Below, piece by piece: positions 8,699 through 16,881 of a stretch of 64,000 bases of DNA. This DNA comes from a virus: positions 193,829 to 257,828 of IMG/VR virus record IMGVR_UViG_3300047445_000186. One strand, 5' to 3'. Below the pieces are notes generated by a model, which saw only the letters and a program-made list of their open reading frames with translations, had not been told where the DNA came from and did no database searches. Within the stretch, counting starts at the first letter, position 1. Every line of letters begins with the position of its first letter. The position numbers were made by a program, and so were the translations under genes.

Positions 8699-9132
8699 GA
8701 TGTCTGCGCCTTCGCTGGAACAACACTTGGATCAACTTCGATCAGAGCGAACTTGAATGTCTTTCCAGACTTGTTGTTATACAGGAACAGATCCTCTTCA
8801 CCTTCGACGATCGTGTAGTCACCGATACCATTCGAGAGTTGCAAGTCATTCGTGTAAATGTTTCGCCAGCGAAGTGAAGCAGATCCGAGATCGGCGACGT
8901 TCGTAACTGTCGGGAGGATGTGACTCACGCTGTTCACGTTCCCAACAGCTGCCGTTCCAGATGTGCTGAATCCACCAGCAACGAACGTGCCAGTCGACGA
9001 CAGCGTGCCGGAGATTGTCATTGAGAGAGCTGTAGTGATACCAGAGACGGAGTCGATCTTCAGACGATCAACGCCATCAACCATGAGGTATACGTCGGTG
9101 CCGGAGCCGGCTCTAATTCCTGCTGTTGCCAT
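8695..9132 (-). CDS. Small fibre-like protein
   Basis: 145 residues. Contains the fibre motif DLGSASLRWRNIYTNDLQLSNG at ~83-104, also recognisable in the 12,106 fibre (DLGSPTMMWRDIYVGPG), followed by TIVEGEEDLFLYNNKSGKTFKF. This module is usual near the C-terminal end of phage fibres. Probably a short fibre or a fibre-terminal subunit of the same transcript. Confidence 0.72.
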   Translation of the reverse strand: MATAGIRAGSGTDVYLMVDGVDRLKIDSVSGITTALSMTISGTLSSTGTFVAGGFSTSGTAAVGNVNSVSHILPTVTNVADLGSASLRWRNIYTNDLQLSNGIGDYTIVEGEEDLFLYNNKSGKTFKFALIEVDPSVVPAKAQTS

Positions 9133-9135
9133 AAT

Positions 9136-12066
9136 TTATACGATTGTCCAAGTTGAGCCGCTCGGGATTGTCACTGTTTTGCCAGATGCGATAGTGATCG
9201 GTCCAGCGGACATTGCGTTCTTGTTCGTCGTGACAGTGTAGTCGTTGTTCACGGTGATGTCATTCTCGAAGAAGATCTTGTCGCTGCCACCGCCTCGTGC
9301 AGCGACGGCTGCCGACAATACGTACGCAGTGCTCGCGGCTGTAGTGTCATTCGTGCCTGGTGAAGCGGTTGGGATCGTGACCGTGCCAGTGAATGTTGGA
9401 TTCACCTGTGGTGCGAATGCAGCCGTTTGCGCAGTGCTGACCGGCTTATTCACGTCACTCGTGTTATTCACGTTCCCAAGGCCGACTTGGGCTGCAGTGA
9501 CAGAGTGCGGATTTGAAGTATTGCTGAAGTGATCAGAGAACTGCTTCTGCAGCTTGCCAAATGCGCTCAGCACTGAATCGCCAGCAGTGATTACCGCGTT
9601 CGTAGCGGTACTCAGACCAGCCAGGATCGTTCCGAGGACACGAGACTCGGTGAAGTACTTATTCGTGCTACCTTCGGTCACTGCATCAGTCGAGCCGGGA
9701 GATGCAGTGATTTCAACGTACACTGAACCTGTCCAGCGGTACGGCTTGTTCGTATCCAATGCAACGTAGATCTTACCAGTCTCTCCAGTGCCAGGGAACG
9801 CAGCAAGATTCGCGGCTTCGAGAACGTCGTCAACGTAGCTTGGGAGCTGAGCCGTTGGGACCTTACCGCCAGAATCAAGAGATGCAACACCGTTCGCGGC
9901 GCCAACCAAAGAGGTGCTGACCTTAGCAGCCACGTCTGTGAGTGTCGCGAGAGTGCCGGTTGTCGGGAGCGTGACGTTCGTGCTGCCAGTGGCTGTCAGT
10001 GTGATACCACCGCCCGTGGTAGTGAAAGCAGCACCAAGAGTAAGATCACCGCCAATGGTCAGAACACGACTGGCATTGTTCAGCTTCCAAGTCAGGACCG
10101 TACCAGCCGAGGCCGTGTCGTTGTACTGATGAGTCAGGAAGAACGAGCCAGAACCGATGTTCTGCATCTTCACGGATGTCAGTGACAGTGCGCCCGTTGC
10201 CTTGTCGAACGTGAAGCCTGAATTTCCAGCAAGCGCGCCGCCATCGTTGAACTGAACTTGCTTATCGGTTCCAGCAACGCCTACAGAAGCTGGTGTCCAT
10301 GCAGCGTTCTTTCGAACGTAGTTCTGCCCATCTGACGGAGCATCGCCGATCTTCAGTGCGATTGCAGCAGCTTGCGCTGTGCTGACTGGCTTGTTCGCGT
10401 CACTGGTGTTATCCACATTACCGAGACCGACCATGGTGGCCGTGATACCAGACACGGTACCAGTGAAGGTTGGGTTTGCCTTGTCCGCCTTCAGATCCAA
10501 CGCGGTTTGCTGAGCCGTGCTGACTGGCTTGTTCGCGTCTGACGTATTCGTCACGTTACCGAGACCGACCATAGCGGCCGTGATACCAGACACGGTACCT
10601 GTGAAAGTTGGGCTGGCCTTGTCTGCCTTCAGGTCCAACGCCGTTTGCTGCGCTGTGCTGACTGGCTTAGCCGCATCAGACGTGTTCGTCACGTTACCGA
10701 GACCGACCATAGCGGCCGTGATACCCGTTACCGTGCCTGTGAAGGCAGGACTTGCCTTGTCTGCCTTCAGATTCAATGCGGACAACTGAGCAGTGCTGAC
10801 TGGCTTCGCGGCATCGGACGTGTTATCTACCTGATCCAGACCAACAGTAGTCTTCGTCAAACCAATGACCGTGCTACCCGTGAATGATGTCGTGCCTGTG
10901 AAGGTCGGATCGGAAACTACAGGACCTGTCAGATTGGTCGTCGTCCAGCCAACGCCGGCTGCGGCGTCAGGGTACGCACTAGTTGGTGCAGTGAAGTTCG
11001 ACGTGTACCGAGCCGCACCCTTTGTCCAGCGCAACTCGTCGATGTAGCCATTGAAGAAAGCGTAAACAGAAGGATTGTTCGCGTCAGTACCACCACTGGC
11101 GCCGAGTCGAGCAGGCTGATCAGTTCGCGTGGTCAACATCCCGTTCGTGCTGCTGCCGAAGTTAGTACCGCTTACCCACGCACCGGCCTTCTCCACACCG
11201 TCGATGAAAATCTTGATCTGTCCGCTAACGAACACTACGGCAATATGGTACCACGTGTTCGCCACAACTTCAGAACCGGTGTTCAGCGCCCAACGGCAGA
11301 ACCACCCAGGTACTGTGTTCGCCACCGTGTAGTTCTGGCTAACTGAGACGTACAGACGACCAGTCTGCTCGTAGATTTCCCAGCCGCCTCGGGCCGTACC
11401 GCCAGAGCCAGGCAAGGCGTGCATGAAGATCACTCGCTGCGTGCCGTTCACGACGTTCCAGCGGATGTGCGCCTCCCAGGTCATGGCCGAGGCCGAAGTC
11501 ATCGCACCAAGATCGAACTCTGGCCCGTTCGTCGTCAAGGTAATGTAGTCACCTGTACCGTCCAACGAGAGTGAGGTGCTACCGAATTTGGCTGCAGTTG
11601 TGCTCAGCTTCGCATCGCCAGTGGCTGTCCATGACAGACCCTTCTGGTCAGTGAAGGTTGTCGCGTTGTTCGCACCATCGAAGTGCAACAGCGAAACTAC
11701 GTACCCGAAGTTCGAATCCATCGACGAACCGGATGCCGAGTACATCCAGAGCTTGTTCGCGGTCGTGTCGAATACGATTGGCAGCGATCCAGTCGGCACA
11801 TTCACTGGAACCCCAGTCGGAGTTCCTGTTGTAGTTGGGATCGTGATGAAGCCACTAGTGGCAGTCGTCAGGAGCGCAACACCAGCACCGCCATCAAGCT
11901 GAATGTTCCCGCCTGGACTTGGTTGGAGCGTGAGATTGCTCGCACCCTTTACCAGACCTGGTGTTACTGTTCCGGCAACAGTCAGCCCGCCTGCGACGGT
12001 CGAAGTGCCTGTCCCTGTAACCTCAAGGAGATTCTTTACCTTGAAGTTCGGATTGATCGTTGCCAT
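9136..12066 (-). CDS. Large tail fibre: LamG-like domain and 46-residue repeats
   Basis: 976 residues. Short N-terminus (MATINPNFKVKNLLEVTGTG), then a concanavalin/LamG-like beta sandwich at ~135-360 (LLHFDGANNATTFTDQKG; FGSTSLSLDGTGDYITL; WEAHIRW; IKIFIDGVEKAGAW; YIDELRWTKGAARYT), then four 46-residue repeats of the VGLGNVTNTSDAAKPVSTAQ type and a beta-rich C-terminal part with one more degenerate unit. LamG-type domains bind glycans, so this fibre may recognise capsule or LPS. Second gene of the late operon starting at 13,542. Confidence 0.88.
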   Translation of the reverse strand: MATINPNFKVKNLLEVTGTGTSTVAGGLTVAGTVTPGLVKGASNLTLQPSPGGNIQLDGGAGVALLTTATSGFITIPTTTGTPTGVPVNVPTGSLPIVFDTTANKLWMYSASGSSMDSNFGYVVSLLHFDGANNATTFTDQKGLSWTATGDAKLSTTAAKFGSTSLSLDGTGDYITLTTNGPEFDLGAMTSASAMTWEAHIRWNVVNGTQRVIFMHALPGSGGTARGGWEIYEQTGRLYVSVSQNYTVANTVPGWFCRWALNTGSEVVANTWYHIAVVFVSGQIKIFIDGVEKAGAWVSGTNFGSSTNGMLTTRTDQPARLGASGGTDANNPSVYAFFNGYIDELRWTKGAARYTSNFTAPTSAYPDAAAGVGWTTTNLTGPVVSDPTFTGTTSFTGSTVIGLTKTTVGLDQVDNTSDAAKPVSTAQLSALNLKADKASPAFTGTVTGITAAMVGLGNVTNTSDAAKPVSTAQQTALDLKADKASPTFTGTVSGITAAMVGLGNVTNTSDANKPVSTAQQTALDLKADKANPTFTGTVSGITATMVGLGNVDNTSDANKPVSTAQAAAIALKIGDAPSDGQNYVRKNAAWTPASVGVAGTDKQVQFNDGGALAGNSGFTFDKATGALSLTSVKMQNIGSGSFFLTHQYNDTASAGTVLTWKLNNASRVLTIGGDLTLGAAFTTTGGGITLTATGSTNVTLPTTGTLATLTDVAAKVSTSLVGAANGVASLDSGGKVPTAQLPSYVDDVLEAANLAAFPGTGETGKIYVALDTNKPYRWTGSVYVEITASPGSTDAVTEGSTNKYFTESRVLGTILAGLSTATNAVITAGDSVLSAFGKLQKQFSDHFSNTSNPHSVTAAQVGLGNVNNTSDVNKPVSTAQTAAFAPQVNPTFTGTVTIPTASPGTNDTTAASTAYVLSAAVAARGGGSDKIFFENDITVNNDYTVTTNKNAMSAGPITIASGKTVTIPSGSTWTIV
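10385..10860 (-). repeat. Tandem 138-bp coding repeats
   Basis: Units recur at exactly 138-nt spacing (for example CCGAGACCGACCAT near 10,421, 10,559 and 10,697), encoding 46-residue fibre repeats. A degenerate unit lies near 9,390-9,490. Copy number is likely variable through slippage or recombination. Confidence 0.9.
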
Positions 12067-12105
12067 CAGTTTCCCTATCCACCATTGGCATGATGAGCTA
12101 GCTCA

Positions 12106-13542
12106 TCAGTTGTTAAAAATTACAGCTTGAAACTTTAGTTGAGTACTGTTCGTTGATGCTGGCGTAACTAGAAGACGAACATTTGCGCTGCCGTCGTAAT
12201 CAGCCGTAAAATCAACGAGATAAGTGCCACTCACAATGGTTCCATACTCTGAGATGTACACGTTATTCGAGTTCGTTCTACTGACCAGAATCTCTGTGAA
12301 CATCACTGCACCTGACACAGTGTCAAGTACCTGAACAACATATTTAGCTGAGCGATACGTGCTCACTGGCCATGAGTCGAGACTCACTTGCGTTACTGCT
12401 GCCGTGGTCAAAGCGCCAGCACGTTCACCGAACATCGCACCTGCTGAGAGCACGGTCGAAGTTGTTGTGCCTGTACCGAGCGCGATCGTTGGAGCTGCGA
12501 GCGAGCCGGCTGTCAGTGCACCTGCTACGGACAACGAACCGGCGATCGACGATGAACCCAGTCCAGACGTGGTCAGTGTGCCAGCGGTAATTGAAGCCTG
12601 AGTGTACAGTGGCAGATAATTCGGAGTGCCAGCCCCGTCGATCATCGTGAACCGATCGTTCGTCTCATCCCAGATGAACTTCACAATGCCATAATCACCG
12701 CGACGGACTTGGAAGCCGGCATCAGCGCTCGGAATACCTGTCGTGAATGAGCTGTTCAGCTCGATGATGTTATCGGAGATCAGAACAGTCTGAGTGTTCA
12801 CTGTAGTGGTCGTGCCAGAGAACGTGACATTTCCAGAGAACGTTTTGTTCCCGGCAATTGTCTGATCACCCGTAGTCCGAACAATCGTGCTGTCGCTGGA
12901 AGTCAGACCGTCAACGTACCCCTTGTTCACACCGTCTGTGGAGGTCGATGGATTCCCTACATTCAGTAGCTTCCGACCACCAAGGTCAATATCGTTCCCG
13001 AACAGGATCTTCACGCCTGCGGTATCGGTGATTACGCTTCCAGAGGTAATGTGTAGCGTGCCCTTGATAATCACGGCACCACCAGCACCGGTCTGCAGTT
13101 CCAAATTACCGGTGCCAGACGTCTGAATTCGCAGATTCTGATTAATGTCCGTGCTGAACGTGATCGTGTCTGACACATCCTCGAGGATCTTCTTGCCATT
13201 CATGTAGATCGAACCAGGACCTACGTAAATGTCGCGCCACATCATCGTTGGCGAGCCAAGATCGTACGTGATGTTCGCAGTCGGAATGATGCTTGCCGAC
13301 ATGTTCAGATTGCCGGTCATCGTGCCGCCGGCTAGTGGCAGGTAAGCACCAGTAGCGCTCGAAAATCCAAGGCGTTGCCAAGAACCGTTCACATAAACGT
13401 GCATACCTTTGACTGAGGTATCCGCGTCAGAGCGAAAGAACAGTTCTCCTTCATCAGCCGAGCCAGGGAAGGAAGTGCCAGAGTTGATCACCGGATTGGT
13501 GAACTTCGAACCTTCTTCGAGTTGAATGCCGTGGAACTTCAT
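12106..13542 (-). CDS. Tail fibre / structural protein
   Basis: 478 residues from the ATG at 13,542 (MKFHGIQLEEGSKF). An in-frame upstream ATG at 13,590 is rejected because it lies upstream of the late promoter. N-terminal module GTSFPGSADEGELFFRSD...VYVNGSW (~20-55) is shared with the other fibres; then DLGSPTMMWRDIYVGPGSIY and shaft-like repeats (TIAGNKTFSGNVTFSGTTTT), ending in a compact beta domain. First gene of the operon that continues to 6,800. Confidence 0.82.
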   Translation of the reverse strand: MKFHGIQLEEGSKFTNPVINSGTSFPGSADEGELFFRSDADTSVKGMHVYVNGSWQRLGFSSATGAYLPLAGGTMTGNLNMSASIIPTANITYDLGSPTMMWRDIYVGPGSIYMNGKKILEDVSDTITFSTDINQNLRIQTSGTGNLELQTGAGGAVIIKGTLHITSGSVITDTAGVKILFGNDIDLGGRKLLNVGNPSTSTDGVNKGYVDGLTSSDSTIVRTTGDQTIAGNKTFSGNVTFSGTTTTVNTQTVLISDNIIELNSSFTTGIPSADAGFQVRRGDYGIVKFIWDETNDRFTMIDGAGTPNYLPLYTQASITAGTLTTSGLGSSSIAGSLSVAGALTAGSLAAPTIALGTGTTTSTVLSAGAMFGERAGALTTAAVTQVSLDSWPVSTYRSAKYVVQVLDTVSGAVMFTEILVSRTNSNNVYISEYGTIVSGTYLVDFTADYDGSANVRLLVTPASTNSTQLKFQAVIFNN

Positions 13543-13568
13543 GTCTTGACCTGATGCTGGAACAGGAG

Positions 13569-13574
13569 TATTTA
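13569..13574 (-). promoter_or_regulatory. Late promoter, divergent pair (left)
   Basis: Minus strand reads CCTAAATACTCC, 27 nt upstream of the ATG at 13,542. Only 4 nt separate it from the rightward core at 13,579-13,584, forming a back-to-back late promoter pair. Confidence 0.75.
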
Positions 13575-13578
13575 GGCA

Positions 13579-13584
13579 TAAATA
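13579..13584 (+). promoter_or_regulatory. Late promoter, divergent pair (right)
   Basis: Reads GCATAAATAGCCC, 20 nt upstream of the ATG at 13,605 with an AGGA ribosome binding site between them. Shares one 16-bp segment with the leftward core. Confidence 0.75.
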
Positions 13585-13604
13585 GCCCATACAAGGATTG
13601 ATCT

Positions 13605-14498
13605 ATGTTCTCACTGCTGAAACAAATTCTCACCGAGGGTGGGAAAGCTACCGAAAAGCTCGGTACCGTTCGCGCCGATCAGGCTGCCATGAAGGCTGCG
13701 ATCGAGTTCGTATCGAAGACCACTGGCATGAAGGCCTCTGTTCTGGCCGATCGACTGCTCGGCTCTGCTCGCCTGACGTACAACGGGAAGCAGAAAGACA
13801 GCGGTGACGTGGACATCGCCGTGAATGAAACGGAAGTCGATAAGGACTCGATCGTTCAGAAGATGACCGATGCATGCGGAAATCCTCCACACGTCACTGG
13901 TGGTTCGACGTACAGCTTCGCGGTTCCGGCTGGTGAGATCAAAGTTCAGGTTGACCTGATGTTCGTGCCTGATGTCGATTGGGCAAAGTTCTCGCACTTC
14001 GCAGCAGAGAACAGCAAGCACAAGAGCGGCGTTCGTAATGAGCTGATTCACTCGGCCCTGAAGTACTCGATGAAGGCAGGTCAGGACGTTCGTGTGAAGG
14101 ACAAGGAAGGGAACGACATCGTTCGCGCTTCGCGTGCGTACAAGCTGGACGTTGGTGTCGAGCGCCTGTTCAAGGTTGCCCCAATCCGCAAGGACGGCAA
14201 GGGTCGCGTGAAGGGCGTGAAGCCAGCGAATCCAGACGAAGTCGAGCAGACTCTAAAGGACCTCGGTCTGAAGCGGAACTTCAGCAAAGAACCTGACATC
14301 ATTCGCGACCCGACCACGTTCGCGAACATGCTCTTTGGTCCAGACGTTTCGCCAGATGACATGGCCTCGACCGAGCAGATGATCGCGCTGATCGCGAAGT
14401 ACAAGAAAAAGTACGCGGCCGAGATCTTCCGTGACGCGGTGAAGGGGATCAAGCGCCTGAAGTTCCCGGTTCCTGACGAACTGAAACAGTACGAGTAA
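13605..14498 (+). CDS. Pol-beta-type nucleotidyltransferase with prohead-cleavage signal
   Basis: 297 residues. Residues 53-70 carry the nucleotidyltransferase signature G53-S54...S66-G67-D68-V-D70, with a third carboxylate at about D117 (KVQVDLMF). The N-terminus MFSLLKQILTE-GG resembles the capsid-targeting propeptides of T4 internal proteins, with an L-x-E (L9-T10-E11) site for the prohead protease. It is transcribed from its own late promoter beside structural genes, not with metabolic genes. I infer a nucleotidyltransferase packaged in the head and injected with the DNA, possibly acting on host tRNA, RNA or protein. Substrate unknown. Confidence 0.75.
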   Translation: MFSLLKQILTEGGKATEKLGTVRADQAAMKAAIEFVSKTTGMKASVLADRLLGSARLTYNGKQKDSGDVDIAVNETEVDKDSIVQKMTDACGNPPHVTGGSTYSFAVPAGEIKVQVDLMFVPDVDWAKFSHFAAENSKHKSGVRNELIHSALKYSMKAGQDVRVKDKEGNDIVRASRAYKLDVGVERLFKVAPIRKDGKGRVKGVKPANPDEVEQTLKDLGLKRNFSKEPDIIRDPTTFANMLFGPDVSPDDMASTEQMIALIAKYKKKYAAEIFRDAVKGIKRLKFPVPDELKQYE

Positions 14499-14504
14499 CC
14501 GACC

Positions 14505-14536
14505 GTTACGAAGTCTGGCCGGCCATGGTGTACAAT
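14505..14536 (+). promoter_or_regulatory. Early promoter: GTTAC box, N20, TACAAT
   Basis: GTTACG (14,505-14,510), 20 nt, then TACAAT (14,531-14,536). The -10 is flanked by the dyad CATGGT/ACCATG (14,524-14,529 and 14,539-14,544). The ATG follows the -10 by 5 nt, so the transcript is predicted to start at or next to the start codon. Confidence 0.65.
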
Positions 14537-14541
14537 TTACC

Positions 14542-14859
14542 ATGACCAAACCATCTACCCCGCGGCAGATGAACAAGACCGTGGCCGAGTACTTCGAGGC
14601 CAGTGGGTGGAGTTCGTCCCTGTTCGTCGAGCACGCGAAGTACGTGTTCGCAGAGCTCAAGGAAGCTCAGATCATCATCGGCCGGACCGTGATCCACGTC
14701 GAAAAAGGTCCGAAGAAGATCAAAGTGTACGTGCACTACGCCGGGAAGTCGCGTGAATTCGTGACGATCACGGACCGGTACGGCATGCCGATCGAGGTGT
14801 ACCACTACAAGTCCAGTCCTGAAGCTCTGCTGAAGGCGATCAGGGACCACCTGGTCTGA
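14542..14859 (+). CDS. Hypothetical protein, leaderless
   Basis: 105 residues, no family recognised. Mixed alpha/beta composition, with VIHVEKGPKKIKVYVHYAG and a helical C-terminus. Monocistronic: its own promoter lies directly upstream and a bidirectional terminator lies 20 nt downstream. No ribosome binding site is present; the -10 element is 5 nt before the ATG. Confidence 0.72.
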   Translation: MTKPSTPRQMNKTVAEYFEASGWSSSLFVEHAKYVFAELKEAQIIIGRTVIHVEKGPKKIKVYVHYAGKSREFVTITDRYGMPIEVYHYKSSPEALLKAIRDHLV

Positions 14860-14879
14860 CGGTGTTTAGCTAAACAAAA

Positions 14880-14899
14880 GAGGGACCCTAGGGTCCCTC
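14880..14899. terminator. Bidirectional terminator between convergent genes
   Basis: Perfect palindrome GAGGGACCCTAGGGTCCCTC. Reading leftward it is followed by TTTTGTTTAG, a good T-tract for the fibre gene 14,927-16,771. Part of a ~35-nt segment repeated in inverted orientation at 62,022. Confidence 0.88.
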
Positions 14900-14926
14900 G
14901 GCTGTTTCTGGTGGCACGGTAAGTGC

Positions 14927-16771
14927 TTAGGCACCGCACTTGCACATGCCGGCCTTCAGCTCGTCGATCTGAGCTTGCTGGGCCTTCACAGCTTCAACGA
15001 GCAGACCAACCAAGTTACCGTACGCGACCGACAGGTAACCTTCTTCGTGCGTTTCAACAGCTTCAGGAGCGACAGCAATGACGTCCTGAGCGATCAGACC
15101 AGTACCACGGATACCGTCGTGAATGCGGGTGAAGTTCACACCAGTAAGCTTCATGACCTTAGCGATCGCGTCTTCGATCGGCGTAATGTCCTTCTTAGCG
15201 CGGCGGTCAGAGAAAGCCGTGACGTTACCCTGAGCGGTGATCGCGCCACCAGCGTAGATGTTACCCGTCATCGAAGCGCCACCTGCAACACGAAGAGCGC
15301 CGTTGTCAGCGTTCCAGTTACCGGAGTTTGCACCGCTCTGAGCGATCAGGTACTGACCGTACGCGGCGTTCGTTGCCACGGTGTTCACACCTTGGACGTT
15401 ACCCGTATTGGAAACGATAGCACCACCACCAGAAGTGATCTGACCAGTTGCGTAGATCGCACCAGCGGTCGAGATCGCGGATGTTGCGTGCGTGAACGTG
15501 ATGCCGTTGATGACCAGATTGCCGGACATCGTGGAACCATCGCGACGGACGTAGTTCGCGTTCGCCACGGTTGCTGAGACGTATCCAACTGCATTGCCGA
15601 GCTGGCCAACTTCAGTCAGATTCTGATTGTCCCAGAGCGTTCCCCATGCACCCCACGAGCCGACTGTACCGCTGTCATCGTTCACACGGAAGCGCAGACC
15701 GCGAGCAGCAGTTTCTTCAAGGTTCCAGTTCGCTGCGATCTGCAGACCACGAGCGCCTGCTGGAGCAGATTGACCCATCAGCGTCAGACCAACTTGGTAT
15801 TGGCCGATGTCAGACGTGAAGTAGCTGTCAAAGCCGGAGATCGAGTAAGCGGGGAATGTCGTTGGAGCTGGGGAAGCGGTGCCTGCATCACCGAAATCAT
15901 AGAACAGAGTTGGACGGCCGGAGACGCCAGTCCAAGGCACGTTCGATGCGTTCGTTGCATTGATCGCGTTCGTGGCGTTATTTGCGTTGTTCGCAGTAGA
16001 TGCGTTCGTCGCGAATCCGACGCTCAGGGCGGATTGGGATGCCCACGTTGGAGCAGCAGCACCACCAGAGAGCAGGACTTGCAGCGCAACACCAGCGGCT
16101 GTCGTACCGATCTGCGAAGTGCTAGCGCCGTAAGCGACACCACCAGCGATCGTCGAAGTAGAACCCGTACCACCGCGCGTGACAGCGAGGGTACCAGTCG
16201 CCATGTTCGATGCGTTCTGATAAAAAGCGCCTTGTTGACCGTCAAGCAGGTCAGCGTCAAGAGTCGAACCAGCGCCGTCATTGCCAGCGTGCCAGACTTG
16301 TTGACCGAGCCATGTCAGACCCGCATCGAGAGACTGAACGCTGATTCCAAGCCCTGGAGTGAGGGTGCCACCAGTCGACCAATTCGTACCTTGACCGATA
16401 TTCAGATTGCCGTTCAGACCTTCGAGAACGACTGGCAGCGCGCCGCCATTCTGATTGCCGATCAGGATACGCTGAACACCGGTGTTCTTCGTGACGCGCA
16501 GAACATCAGGAACTGTCAGTGGGCCTGTCAGGACACCACCACCTGTGCTCAGGTACAGATCAGGCGAAACGGCCGAGGTCCAACCTTGTTGAACTTGCGA
16601 GCCGAACTGGCCTGGGTTCGAGTCCTTGATGAACCCGAACAGGTACAGACCCGACGAACCGCCGATCGCGCTGTCTGTTTTGTAGAACAATGCACCGTCT
16701 GATGCTTGTCCTACGGTAGGCAGCGTCGGACCGTAAGAAATGAGTGCGCCGCCGTTGAGGATCTTTGCCAT
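14927..16771 (-). CDS. Tail fibre with S74 chaperone, third copy
   Basis: 614 residues from MAKILNGGALISYG at 16,771; the GGAGC ribosome binding site 5 nt upstream and late promoter at 16,807 decide this start over ATGs further upstream. N-terminal fibre module (ASDGALFYKTD...LYLFGFI), shaft with LLDGQQGAFYQNASNM (a motif typical of phage fibres), Asn/Ala-rich spacer, then S74 chaperone (~500-614: AFSDRRAKKDITPIEDAI, RGTGLIAQDVIAVAPEAV, LSVAYGNLVGLLVEAV) and a C-terminal CKCGA. It stands apart from the main fibre block, on the far side of the nucleotidyltransferase gene. Confidence 0.9.
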   Translation of the reverse strand: MAKILNGGALISYGPTLPTVGQASDGALFYKTDSAIGGSSGLYLFGFIKDSNPGQFGSQVQQGWTSAVSPDLYLSTGGGVLTGPLTVPDVLRVTKNTGVQRILIGNQNGGALPVVLEGLNGNLNIGQGTNWSTGGTLTPGLGISVQSLDAGLTWLGQQVWHAGNDGAGSTLDADLLDGQQGAFYQNASNMATGTLAVTRGGTGSTSTIAGGVAYGASTSQIGTTAAGVALQVLLSGGAAAPTWASQSALSVGFATNASTANNANNATNAINATNASNVPWTGVSGRPTLFYDFGDAGTASPAPTTFPAYSISGFDSYFTSDIGQYQVGLTLMGQSAPAGARGLQIAANWNLEETAARGLRFRVNDDSGTVGSWGAWGTLWDNQNLTEVGQLGNAVGYVSATVANANYVRRDGSTMSGNLVINGITFTHATSAISTAGAIYATGQITSGGGAIVSNTGNVQGVNTVATNAAYGQYLIAQSGANSGNWNADNGALRVAGGASMTGNIYAGGAITAQGNVTAFSDRRAKKDITPIEDAIAKVMKLTGVNFTRIHDGIRGTGLIAQDVIAVAPEAVETHEEGYLSVAYGNLVGLLVEAVKAQQAQIDELKAGMCKCGA

Positions 16772-16806
16772 TTGTGCTCCAGGACTTCTGGGTAAATTCG
16801 ATCCAG

Positions 16807-16812
16807 TATTTA
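16807..16812 (-). promoter_or_regulatory. T4-type late promoter
   Basis: Minus strand reads GGCTAAATACTGG, 36 nt upstream of the fibre ATG at 16,771. Confidence 0.75.
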
Positions 16813-16837
16813 GCCCGAACCTCCTCTCTGGACGAAC

Positions 16838-16860
16838 TTGTAACGTCTGTTCGTTACAAT
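16838..16860 (+). promoter_or_regulatory. Promoter with TTGTAAC/GTTACAA dyad
   Basis: TTGTAAC (16,838-16,844) and GTTACAA (16,853-16,859) form a perfect 7-bp inverted repeat whose right arm contains the -10 TACAAT (16,855-16,860). A second dyad, TGTTC/GAACA, also encloses the -10. The same TTGTAAC/GTTACAA arrangement precedes the sugar-isomerase gene at 36,611. Confidence 0.6.
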
Positions 16861-16881
16861 TGAACATTCATAGGAGAGTAC

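Noticed and set aside
10385-10860. CRISPR-like array
   Set aside because: The 138-bp period is in frame and encodes 46-residue fibre repeats without spacers or cas genes.
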